From Solibacillus sp040274725 (GTDB lineage Bacteria > Bacillota > Bacilli > Bacillales_A > Planococcaceae), in contig JBEMAQ010000016.1 of the NCBI GenBank assembly GCA_040274725.1, positions 1 through 64,000 of the forward strand: a DNA stretch of 64,000 nt. Reading direction: 5' to 3'. A program made the position numbers and the translations under genes. Below, piece by piece: positions 1-6,803 of this stretch. A model generated the notes under the pieces. It did not search any database. It worked only from the letters and a program-made list of their open reading frames with translations, and was not told the origin of the DNA. Positions within the stretch are counted from its first letter, which is position 1. Each line of letters opens with the position of its first letter.

Positions 1-288
1 GGCGCGATTTCTTCAATCGTACCAATGGTTTCTCACGTAGACCACACTGAGCATGATGTAGACGTAATCGTAACTGAACAAGGGATTGCTGACTTACGTG
101 GTTTAGCTCCAAAAGAGCGCGCTGCGTTAATCATCGAAAACTGTGCTCACCCAGATTACAAAGAGCAATTATGGGATTACTACAACCGCGCTGTAGAAGC
201 GACTGGTAACCACCATACACCTCATATTTTAGAGGAAGCTCTTTCTTGGCACGTAAATCTTGCTAAAAACAAAACAATGAAAAAATAA
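1..288 (+). CDS. Acetyl-CoA hydrolase/CoA-transferase, C-terminal part (partial)
   Basis: The frame is open from the first base, so the gene begins upstream of the window and only its last 95 codons are here. The fragment carries the C-terminal signature of the acetyl-CoA hydrolase/transferase family: SHVDHTEHDVDVIVTEQG, then ADLRGL and NCAHPDY. These enzymes move CoA between acetate and succinate, butyrate or similar acids, or hydrolyse acyl-CoA, in the cytoplasm. The tail HILEEALSWHVNLAKNKTMKK is ordinary for succinate-type transferases, but the acceptor cannot be told from this piece. A terminator hairpin follows the stop by about 15 bases. Confidence 0.85.
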   Translation, partial: GAISSIVPMVSHVDHTEHDVDVIVTEQGIADLRGLAPKERAALIIENCAHPDYKEQLWDYYNRAVEATGNHHTPHILEEALSWHVNLAKNKTMKK

Positions 289-303
289 TCGTTTCATGAC
301 TTT

Positions 304-336
304 ACTCGGCAAACACTCGTTTGTCGAGTTTTTTAT
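304..336 (+). terminator. Rho-independent terminator after the CoA-transferase gene
   Basis: An 11-bp stem (ACTCGGCAAAC / GTTTGTCGAGT, one G-T pair) with a 4-base loop is followed by a run of T. Confidence 0.85.
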
Positions 337-396
337 TATTAGAATATCGATTATTCTTATGTGGATTCCCTTGAAAACTTATACTTTCCCACCCAC

Positions 397-434
397 AAAA
401 AAACTGCTTCATAAGCATCATACTTATGAAGCAG
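397..434 (-). terminator. Terminator for the small hypothetical gene at 451-867
   Basis: A perfect 12-bp inverted repeat (CTGCTTCATAAG / CTTATGAAGCAG, 7-base loop) is followed on the minus strand by seven T. Confidence 0.85.
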
Positions 435-450
435 CTATAACAATTCAAAA

Positions 451-867
451 TTAACGACGGCCTTGCTCATCCTGCTGTTCCTCATTAAAATGATTAACAG
501 TCGTTTGTGCACCTTCATCAATCATATGATTTCCTTCAAGCACTGAATCTGTTGGTTGGGCTGCTGTTGTAGCAATATCTTCTAATGTTTCCTTTTCTGG
601 TTTTTCTTTAGCATTTGGTGACATTGCCATAAAGCCTGCTATTTTTTCATCCTCTGTACTATTTGTCCCTTTTGTATGTTCGTTACCTTGTGCGGCTTTA
701 AAAAATTCATCCACTTTCTGCTGAATATTAATAGAGCCGTTCGCTTCTTTTTTTAGTTGACCTATATAGCTCATTGTCTTATCACGATTCTCTTTTTTGC
801 TTAAAAATGATGCTGCACCTACAAGTAGACCTGCAATAACAACACCTTTTCCTTTGAATTTGGACAT
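451..867 (-). CDS. Hypothetical protein, YtxH-like N-terminus
   Basis: 138 residues. The first 20 residues form a short hydrophobic glycine/alanine-rich segment (VVIAGLLVGAASFLS) followed by KKENRD, a pattern like the single membrane anchor of YtxH-type general stress proteins. The rest is hydrophilic, charged and probably disordered, with many E, T, Q and N. No catalytic motif is visible. The start is well placed behind GGGAGGA with a 7-base spacer. It stands alone, with its own terminator. The YtxH comparison rests only on the N-terminal pattern; the function is unknown. Confidence 0.65.
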   Translation of the reverse strand: MSKFKGKGVVIAGLLVGAASFLSKKENRDKTMSYIGQLKKEANGSINIQQKVDEFFKAAQGNEHTKGTNSTEDEKIAGFMAMSPNAKEKPEKETLEDIATTAAQPTDSVLEGNHMIDEGAQTTVNHFNEEQQDEQGRR

Positions 868-1002
868 TTGTAAATCCTCCCATAAATTTATTTCTATGAA
901 AGTAATTTACCCCGTACTAGGCTTTTTAAACCTCTACTTTTATTCAACTGGCAATGCTACACTCGCTGAAATTAAGGAAGACCGTTATAAACAGCTATAT
1001 TT

Positions 1003-1281
1003 TTATGCTTTTACATCATTATACTCATCACTTTTTTCAAATGCTGTAACGACGTAGGAGCAAATGGCATTCATCTTATAATCCTGCTCACGCGCATAAT
1101 TTGCTGCTTCGTCTAATAATTTTTTTGCTACCCCTTGTCCGCGCAGTTCGTTCGAGACATATGTGTGGTCCATGTGCATGACCCCGTCCTTCAATTGCCA
1201 CGTAATTTCTGCTAAATGCTCGCCTTCTTTTACGTATTCATACGCGCCTGACGTGCCTTCTACTTTTAATGTAAACTCCAT
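1003..1281 (-). CDS. Small GNAT-like N-acetyltransferase (YjdJ/COG2388 type)
   Basis: 92 residues from the ATG behind GGGAGG. It belongs to the minimal GNAT fold family (COG2388): HMDHTYVSNELRGQGVAKKL contains the R/Q-x-x-G-x-G/A acetyl-CoA loop (RGQGVA), followed by a helix and CSYVV. Members are about 90-100 residues, so the length is normal. The substrate is unknown. A longer reading of the frame to 1335 exists, but it would run through the terminator of the next gene and lacks a ribosome site, so the shorter start is preferred. Confidence 0.8.
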   Translation of the reverse strand: MEFTLKVEGTSGAYEYVKEGEHLAEITWQLKDGVMHMDHTYVSNELRGQGVAKKLLDEAANYAREQDYKMNAICSYVVTAFEKSDEYNDVKA

Positions 1282-1318
1282 CCTAAAACCTCCCTTTGTA
1301 TAATACCCCCAATATACA

Positions 1319-1350
1319 ACAAAAAGCCTCCTCAATCACTCGAGAAGGCT
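1319..1350 (-). terminator. Terminator for the DUF1002 gene
   Basis: On the minus strand AGCCTTCTC pairs with GAGGAGGCT around an 8-base loop, then TTTTTG. It starts a few bases after the DUF1002 stop codon. Confidence 0.8.
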
Positions 1351-1356
1351 CCCTTG

Positions 1357-2262
1357 TTATTTAAACCATGCAGAAACTGTATCTATCATATTATTAAAAA
1401 ATTCTTTAATACTATTCCAGAAACTATCATCCTCTAAAATTGCACCGAATTTTTCTTCAATTTGTGCTGTAATATCTGAAAGCTGTGTAGATAGCTGACT
1501 AAAATCGATATTTAAGCTACGAATGCGATCCATTAAGTCTACTAATAGCTGGCGGTCCTGCTCACTTAAATTAATTTCAAGCTTTGCTAATTGTTCCTCC
1601 ACAATACGCTCTACATCCTCACGCGTTGCAGGATTTTGCTCTGAAATAACCTGCTTAATTTGCGTCAGTAGCGCTGCGACTTGATCATCCGTTACACCCG
1701 CACTTTCTGCGATTGATGTGGCAACAGATAACTCGTCATTTGCAACGTCTGTACGCTCAATATCAAGCGTTTCACCTGTCTTAGCCTCATATGCCTTATA
1801 AATGCCCACAAGCGCTGAGTGGCCTGTTACTGGCTTTGGCGCGGCGATTTCAACGATTGCATCCTCAATACCAGCTGTTAACATCGCATTGGCGTACATT
1901 TCAGCCGTTACTTGTGTGATGTTTTCAGGTGTCACAATACTAATCGTTAAGCCCTTCCCTGCATCCTGCCGCATAATTTTCGCTGATGAATACATACGCG
2001 CGCTCGCATTACTATCTTTAATATACGTTGCTAAATCCTGCCCTGAAACGCTAATTTCATCTACTTCTGATTCAGAATCTACGCGCAGTGCTGTTCGGAC
2101 AGCCTGCTTTTGTTCCTCTGTTAAGTTGCTACCATACACAACAATCGGAACACCTAAACGCTCATCAATCGGATTTTGTGTTGCGGCCTGTGTCCCTGTC
2201 GGTAAAATAATCGTGACTAATAACGCAAACATCGCTACGAATGCAAGCCATTTTTGTTTCAA
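1357..2262 (-). CDS. ypuA: Exported DUF1002 protein, YpuA-like
   Basis: About 301 residues from a TTG start; an upstream in-frame ATG lies inside the purine-rich AGAGGGGG ribosome site, so the TTG is the better start. The N-terminus is a Sec signal peptide (KQKWLAF, then a hydrophobic core ending PTGTQAATQ), so the protein is secreted or wall-associated. The mature part (about residues 30-240) matches DUF1002, the family of Bacillus YpuA: it begins with DERLGVPIVVYG and contains ENITQVTAEMYANAMLTAG. The C-terminal 80 residues are predicted coiled helix. The function of the family is not established. It appears monocistronic, with a perfect palindrome just upstream. Confidence 0.8.
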   Translation of the reverse strand: MKQKWLAFVAMFALLVTIILPTGTQAATQNPIDERLGVPIVVYGSNLTEEQKQAVRTALRVDSESEVDEISVSGQDLATYIKDSNASARMYSSAKIMRQDAGKGLTISIVTPENITQVTAEMYANAMLTAGIEDAIVEIAAPKPVTGHSALVGIYKAYEAKTGETLDIERTDVANDELSVATSIAESAGVTDDQVAALLTQIKQVISEQNPATREDVERIVEEQLAKLEINLSEQDRQLLVDLMDRIRSLNIDFSQLSTQLSDITAQIEEKFGAILEDDSFWNSIKEFFNNMIDTVSAWFK

Positions 2263-2308
2263 TGTAAAAACCCCCTCTAACATATACTATAATCATATAG
2301 TCTACCTA

Positions 2309-2322
2309 TTAGTACGTACTAA
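2309..2322. promoter_or_regulatory. Perfect 14-bp palindrome upstream of the ypuA-like gene
   Basis: TTAGTACGTACTAA reads the same on both strands. It sits about 47-60 bases before the TTG start, just upstream of a possible -10 (TATAGT) on the minus strand. This is consistent with a dimeric repressor or activator site; the regulator is unknown. Confidence 0.35.
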
Positions 2323-2380
2323 AAAAGGAAAGGTTTCGGAATAATCCTCTACCTTTACCTTACATTGTTGTTATAAAGTC

Positions 2381-3238
2381 TTAAACGATTTCTGTCCAGC
2401 CATCCTGTTGTGTAATTTTACGTGCCTTCATTAGTGTGCCAAGCGCACGTTTAAATGCACCTTTACTCATGCCGAACATTTCTTGCACTTCTTCTGGTGC
2501 TGATTTATCGCCAAATGGCATTTTGCCACCAACGCTCTCAAGGTATGCAAAAATCTTCTCCGCATCATCACCTAAACGCTCATGTTTACGTGGAAGTAAT
2601 GAACCGTTTAATGAGCCGTCTTCCTTCACATCAATAATACGTACTTGCACGTCCTGACCTAAACGCGGCTCTGCTGTCATTTCTGAGCTATGGATAAAAA
2701 TACGATATGGACTATCTACACCTAGTAAAAACGAACCTACAGGAAGTAAACGGTACGGACGCGCTAAAATGTTTTTATTGAATGCATCTTCTAGTGCCCC
2801 TTCATACAATTCCGTTACTTTTTCTTCTGTAATTAGGCGACCGAATAGGTCACCATTGCGGTCTGGACGCAGTGTCATATACAATTGATCGCCTGCTTGT
2901 GGCCACACCTCGTCAAGTGCCGGTAAATCCTCTGCACGTACTAATACTTCACGTGATGTGCCGATATCACAAAAAGCACCTTCTTTAGTTACTTTTAATA
3001 CACGTGCCCAGCCGTAATCTGCCTCTGTAATCGTCGGTATTGCTGTTGTTGCCTGCAATTCTCCGCGACGGTCTGTGTATAAAAATACTTTTAGCGTATC
3101 GCCAATTGCTAGCTCCTCTAGCACGTCTGATTTATTCAGCGGCAATTCTACATCACCATTCGTTAATGTATAGCGTGAGCCTTGCTCATCTAAAACTGTA
3201 AGTGTTACTACTTGTCCTGATTTCATTAATTGATTCAT
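2381..3238 (-). CDS. cvfB: S1-domain RNA-binding protein CvfB (YitL)
   Basis: 285 residues from the ATG behind AAAGGAG; an upstream in-frame start is less well placed. The architecture fits CvfB: three S1-like OB folds in the first 220 residues (for example GWARVLKVTKEGAFCDIG and the segment with VRIIDVKEDGSLNGSLLPR), then a C-terminal winged helix (AEKIFAYLESVGGKMPFGD and GAFKRALGTLMKARKI). In Staphylococcus this family binds RNA and affects virulence gene expression; in Bacillus (YitL) its role is less clear. It follows mntR by 27 bases on the same strand, so the two are probably co-transcribed. Confidence 0.88.
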   Translation of the reverse strand: MNQLMKSGQVVTLTVLDEQGSRYTLTNGDVELPLNKSDVLEELAIGDTLKVFLYTDRRGELQATTAIPTITEADYGWARVLKVTKEGAFCDIGTSREVLVRAEDLPALDEVWPQAGDQLYMTLRPDRNGDLFGRLITEEKVTELYEGALEDAFNKNILARPYRLLPVGSFLLGVDSPYRIFIHSSEMTAEPRLGQDVQVRIIDVKEDGSLNGSLLPRKHERLGDDAEKIFAYLESVGGKMPFGDKSAPEEVQEMFGMSKGAFKRALGTLMKARKITQQDGWTEIV

Positions 3239-3265
3239 TAAAATTCTCCTTTTCCTCGTCAATCA

Positions 3266-3685
3266 TTACAAACTATGATTTGTCTTCATTGCTTCTAGCT
3301 TTTCGGTGATTTCTGGCTGCTCCTCTAAAAGCTGTACTAAATCGGCAATTCGGTCGATTGAGTTCCAACTTAAATGGTGTTCAATCCCTTCTACATCCCC
3401 ATAAATAACAGATTCATCTACTCCAATCAGCTTTAAAAATTGCTCAAGCAGTTCATGACGTTGCACAAGTCGCTTTCCTAATTTTTGCCCTTTTACGGTT
3501 AAAGTTAATCCTCTATATTTTTCGTACACTAAATATCCATCTTTATCTAATTTTTGGACCATTTTTGTTACGGAAGAAGGGAGAACAGATAATGCATCTG
3601 CAATATCCGACACACGCGCATACCCTTTATTTTCAATTAGCAAATAAATTTGTTCAATATGATCTTCCATGCTCGGTGTTGGCAT
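3266..3685 (-). CDS. mntR: Manganese-responsive transcriptional regulator MntR
   Basis: 139 residues with an N-terminal winged helix (SSVTKMVQKLDKDGYL recognition region) and a metal-binding dimerisation domain. All the metal ligands known from Bacillus subtilis MntR are at the same numbers when counted from MPTPSMED: D8, E11, H77, E99, E102 and H103. A TTG seven codons upstream is possible but would lengthen the conserved N-terminus. MntR with Mn2+ represses Mn uptake genes and, in B. subtilis, activates Mn exporters. In this window a ZIP transporter (22315-23130) has MntR-like half-sites at its promoter. cvfB lies directly downstream. Confidence 0.95.
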   Translation of the reverse strand: MPTPSMEDHIEQIYLLIENKGYARVSDIADALSVLPSSVTKMVQKLDKDGYLVYEKYRGLTLTVKGQKLGKRLVQRHELLEQFLKLIGVDESVIYGDVEGIEHHLSWNSIDRIADLVQLLEEQPEITEKLEAMKTNHSL

Positions 3686-3737
3686 AGCCCGTTCCCTCAC
3701 TTTCAAATTGCTATTACAAGTTTACTACATCTTTATA

Positions 3738-3785
3738 TAAAACAACAAATGAGCCTTCTTCACATGAATGAAGTAAGCTCATTTG
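3738..3785 (-). terminator. Terminator overlapping the end of the comFB-like gene
   Basis: On the minus strand AATGAGC...GAAGAAGGCTCATT forms a hairpin that includes the stop codon of the comFB-like gene and is followed by a T-rich stretch. Confidence 0.65.
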
Positions 3786-4063
3786 TGATGTCGCGGATAA
3801 CGTCCAACTACATGAATCGCACGTATAATCTGCTTATTAATTTGTTCGATATTCTCTGGTGTATTTAAAAACTTAAACGCACGATCTCTCGCTTCCGCTG
3901 TTGCCACGTATTTCGGTGGTAATGCATTTAGTGCAATCGCGACAACATCCATCTCGCATTCATGACAATGACAAAATGTTTGATACTCTGTACCATGCAA
4001 TAAAAAGCTAACTAACCCGCGAACAATTTCCTCTGTTACATTCACCAGTTTAAGTTCTGTCAT
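3779..4063 (-). CDS. ComFB-family protein
   Basis: 94 residues. The family signature of late competence protein ComFB is visible: VNVTEEIVRGLV, a small cysteine cluster (CHCHEC) and then MDVVAIALNALPPKYV, which matches the D-x-x-A-L-A-L-N-x-L-P-P-x-Y-V core. The cysteines suggest a metal site. In B. subtilis comFB lies between comFA and comFC; here it stands alone between mntR and cadA, so a role in DNA uptake cannot be assumed. Related free-standing ComFB domains in other phyla have been linked to cyclic-nucleotide signalling; whether that applies here is unknown. Confidence 0.75.
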   Translation of the reverse strand: MTELKLVNVTEEIVRGLVSFLLHGTEYQTFCHCHECEMDVVAIALNALPPKYVATAEARDRAFKFLNTPENIEQINKQIIRAIHVVGRYPRHHK

Positions 4064-4197
4064 CTAATACATTCGCCTCATTTACCCTTATATAAGTAAT
4101 TACCCTTTTTATAATAAGCGTTAATGAGAAAATACTCAATGTGTCTAAGTTAATTTCCTATAAATTTAACTTAAAAAATAAAAATCTATTATAGGAC

Positions 4198-6324
4198 TTA
4201 CTTCTGTCTAACCCCTAACTTTAACAATCGAAGTGAATTTAACACAACAAGTAATGTTGCGCCCATATCAGCAAATATCGCAATCCATAAAGTTAACCAA
4301 CCTGGTACAACAAGAAGTAGAGCAATTAGCTTTAAGCTGAGTGCAAATAGTATATTTTGCTTAATAATTTGCAGTGTTTTTTGGCTGAGGCGAATCGTAT
4401 ATGGCAACTTAGTTAAGTCATCGCTCATGAGTGCAATATGCGCTGTTTCGAGTGCTGCGTCCGTTCCCGCCCCCCCCATTGCAATACCGACTGTCGCTGT
4501 GGCAAGTGCTGGCGCATCATTAATTCCGTCGCCAACCATTGCGACATGACCGTATTGCTGTTGTAATTCTTTAATCGCCTGTAACTTATTTTCAGGTAAA
4601 AGCCCTGCTCGTACGTCACTCAGTGCAAGCTTCGCAGCAATCGCTTCAGCTGTTGGCTGCGCGTCACCTGTTAGCATGACCGTATGCTCAATCTGCTGCT
4701 TATGCAATGCCTCAATGACCGCACTACTTTCCTCACGTAGCTGATCGGCAATCGCAAGTATGCCTAGTATATCCTTTTTATTCGTCGCCATAATAACAGA
4801 CTGACCAAGCATCGCCAGTTCGTCTACCGTTTGCTTTAGCTGCTGTGACAATGGCGTGAATGTAGCGATCCAACGAGCACTACCGACATAAATCGTCTCA
4901 CCAAACACATCTGCATACGCCCCTTTTCCCGTGACAGATTGGAAGTTCGTCACAGATGGTACGGTTACACCTAACTCAAAAGCTTTTGCTGCAATTGCGC
5001 GTGCAAGTGGATGCTGTGATTTTTTCTCGACTGCTGCCACAACAGCAAGTAATTCTTGCTCTGTCATTGTATAGGCATGAATCTGCGTTACTTCTGGCTG
5101 TCCCTTTGTCAGCGTCCCTGTTTTATCAAAGGCGACTGCCTTAATATGCGCGAGCTGCTCTAAATACACGCCACCTTTAATGAGTACACCTTGACTTGCA
5201 GCATTACCAATCGCTGTGACAATCGCGACTGGTGTTGAAATAACAAGTGCACACGGACAGCCGACAACGAGCACTGCTAGCCCCTGATACACCCAGTGCT
5301 GCCAATCTCCCGTCACGAATCCTGGGATAAGTGCAACAAGTAATGCAACGAGCATAATAACCGGCGTATAGTATTTCGCAAATCGATCGACAAACTGCTG
5401 AGACGGCGCCTTTTCTGCCTGTGCCTCTTCGACCAGATGAATAATCTTCGCAATTGTCGTATCAGCTACATGCTTTGTCACGCGTACCTCAAAGAAACCT
5501 TCCCCATTTAATGTACCTGCAAATACCTCGTCTCCAATTGTTTTTGTGACAGGTACAGATTCTCCTGTAATCGCTGCCTGATTAACCGTCGAAAGACCAC
5601 TTATTATCTCGCCATCCATCGCAATTTTTTGCCCTGGCTTGACGATTAAAATATCGCCAATGACAAGCTCTTCTGTCGGCACCTCTACCTCATGATGATG
5701 ATTACCGTGCGCACGCTTTACAAGAGCTACAGGTGGCGCAATATCCATCAGCTGCTCAATTGACCTACGCGCCTTACTCATTGAGTAAGCTTCTAATGCC
5801 TCACTCACAGCAAACAAGAACACAACAATTGCTGCCTCCTGCCATTCACCAATAACCGCCGCGCCGATAATCGCAATTGTAATAAGTGTCTTCATATCAA
5901 ACTCAAACTTTATTAAATTACTAAAACCCGTTTTAAAAATCGGAAAACCACCAACGACAATCGCTATTGCATATAAAATCTTTGGCCATCTATTTTCAGC
6001 GCCCCATGCATTTTCTACAATTAGCGCGCACACGACAAATAATAGCGATGCAAATGCGAGCTGATTTTCTTGCTGCTTATAAAACGGTACTTTCTTTTGT
6101 ACATGGCGTTTAGTAGCAGACGTCACTTTAATGCCGTCAAAAGCACCTGCTGCTTCAAGCTGTTCAATCGTTGCGGCACCAACAACTGTCAGCTTTGCCG
6201 CGCCAAAATTCAGCTGAACATCCTCTACTGCATCAATGTCACGCACATTACGTTCAAACTTTGCTGCGCAGTTCGCACATGATAAATTTTGCAAACGATA
6301 TTGCTCTGATTTTGCCTGACTCAT
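4198..6324 (-). CDS. cadA: Cd2+/Zn2+/Pb2+-exporting P1B-type ATPase CadA
   Basis: 708 residues. Domains in order: one heavy-metal-associated domain with the C16-A-N-C19 metal site; paired N-terminal membrane helices; actuator domain with TGES (about 253-256); the membrane metal site CPC (C356, C358) typical of Zn/Cd/Pb pumps; the phosphorylation motif DKTGTLT (D400); an HP motif; GDGINDAPAL; and two C-terminal helices. It pumps divalent soft metals out of the cell using ATP. The chosen ATG is 8 bases behind the AAAGGAG inside the end of cadC; a GTG three codons earlier overlaps the cadC stop and is less likely. It is the second gene of a cadC-cadA operon. Confidence 0.95.
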   Translation of the reverse strand: MSQAKSEQYRLQNLSCANCAAKFERNVRDIDAVEDVQLNFGAAKLTVVGAATIEQLEAAGAFDGIKVTSATKRHVQKKVPFYKQQENQLAFASLLFVVCALIVENAWGAENRWPKILYAIAIVVGGFPIFKTGFSNLIKFEFDMKTLITIAIIGAAVIGEWQEAAIVVFLFAVSEALEAYSMSKARRSIEQLMDIAPPVALVKRAHGNHHHEVEVPTEELVIGDILIVKPGQKIAMDGEIISGLSTVNQAAITGESVPVTKTIGDEVFAGTLNGEGFFEVRVTKHVADTTIAKIIHLVEEAQAEKAPSQQFVDRFAKYYTPVIMLVALLVALIPGFVTGDWQHWVYQGLAVLVVGCPCALVISTPVAIVTAIGNAASQGVLIKGGVYLEQLAHIKAVAFDKTGTLTKGQPEVTQIHAYTMTEQELLAVVAAVEKKSQHPLARAIAAKAFELGVTVPSVTNFQSVTGKGAYADVFGETIYVGSARWIATFTPLSQQLKQTVDELAMLGQSVIMATNKKDILGILAIADQLREESSAVIEALHKQQIEHTVMLTGDAQPTAEAIAAKLALSDVRAGLLPENKLQAIKELQQQYGHVAMVGDGINDAPALATATVGIAMGGAGTDAALETAHIALMSDDLTKLPYTIRLSQKTLQIIKQNILFALSLKLIALLLVVPGWLTLWIAIFADMGATLLVVLNSLRLLKLGVRQK

Positions 6325-6329
6325 CAGCG

Positions 6330-6674
6330 TCACTCCTTTGAATGGGTATAAGCAATTGTCACAATTTGATGTACATGCTCATCCGCAAGCTTGTAATACA
6401 TTAGCTTGCCATCCCTTGTCGACTCTGCTAGCCCGTGCTCTTTTAAATAACGTAAATGGTGAGAAGCGGTTGCTGTGCTAGAGCCAATAATCGCAGCCAC
6501 ATCACAGACACAAAGCTTTGGCTCAATTGTGAGTGCATAGGCAATTTTCAGCCGCGTCTCATCAGCGAGTGCCTTAAAAAAGCGTGCTACCTTAGAAAGC
6601 TCAGGCATCTCCTGCTGCACGCGCAAGATTGCGTCCTCATGTACCATCGTCACTTCACATAAATCTTTTGCCAT
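6330..6674 (-). CDS. cadC: ArsR/SmtB-family metal sensor CadC
   Basis: 114 residues, a winged-helix ArsR-type repressor. The thiolate metal site of CadC proteins is visible: LCVCDVA (C55, C57) in the alpha-3 region and one N-terminal cysteine (C6); the plasmid pI258 CadC has two N-terminal cysteines, so the site may be three-coordinate here. The recognition helix region is GSSTATASHHLRYLKEHGL. With metal bound, such proteins leave the operator and allow efflux pump expression. The gene is first in the operon, with cadA six bases downstream, and it has a matching operator at its own promoter. Confidence 0.93.
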   Translation of the reverse strand: MAKDLCEVTMVHEDAILRVQQEMPELSKVARFFKALADETRLKIAYALTIEPKLCVCDVAAIIGSSTATASHHLRYLKEHGLAESTRDGKLMYYKLADEHVHQIVTIAYTHSKE

Positions 6675-6687
6675 ATTACCACCTCAT

Positions 6688-6703
6688 TCAAACATTGATT
6701 TGA
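6688..6703. promoter_or_regulatory. CadC operator
   Basis: TCAAACATTGATTTGA is an inverted repeat of TCAAA/TTTGA with a 6-base centre, nearly identical to the known cad operator (TCAAATAAATATTTGA). It lies at and just after the likely transcription start of cadCA, where bound CadC would block transcription. Confidence 0.85.
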
Positions 6704-6711
6704 TTGTTTGT

Positions 6712-6740
6712 AGTATAACGCGAACATCCAAAATTTTCAA
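6712..6740 (-). promoter_or_regulatory. cadCA promoter (sigma-A type)
   Basis: On the minus strand TTGAAA (6735-6740) and TATACT (6712-6717) are separated by 17 bases. The expected start near 6705 abuts the CadC operator. Confidence 0.8.
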
Positions 6741-6760
6741 ATAGATATGTCCCTATATGT

Positions 6761-6796
6761 AAAAAAGCGTCAAATAGACTTTTATCTATTTGACGC
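6761..6796 (-). terminator. Terminator of the penicillin-acylase-like gene
   Basis: A perfect 11-bp stem (GCGTCAAATAG / CTATTTGACGC, 8-base loop) is followed by six T on the minus strand. Confidence 0.9.
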
Positions 6797-6803
6797 TCCT
6801 TTA

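Noticed and set aside
1282..1335. N-terminal extension of the small GNAT-like gene
   Set aside because: It would lie in the terminator of the DUF1002 gene and adds residues with no family match; the ATG at 1281 has a proper ribosome site.
1802..2344. A 180-codon plus-strand frame opposite the DUF1002 gene
   Set aside because: Antisense to a gene with a signal peptide and known family; no ribosome site.
4466..4475. Run of C in cadA that could suggest a frameshift
   Set aside because: The cadA frame runs unbroken through it, with the conserved GDGINDAPAL and following motifs in one frame.
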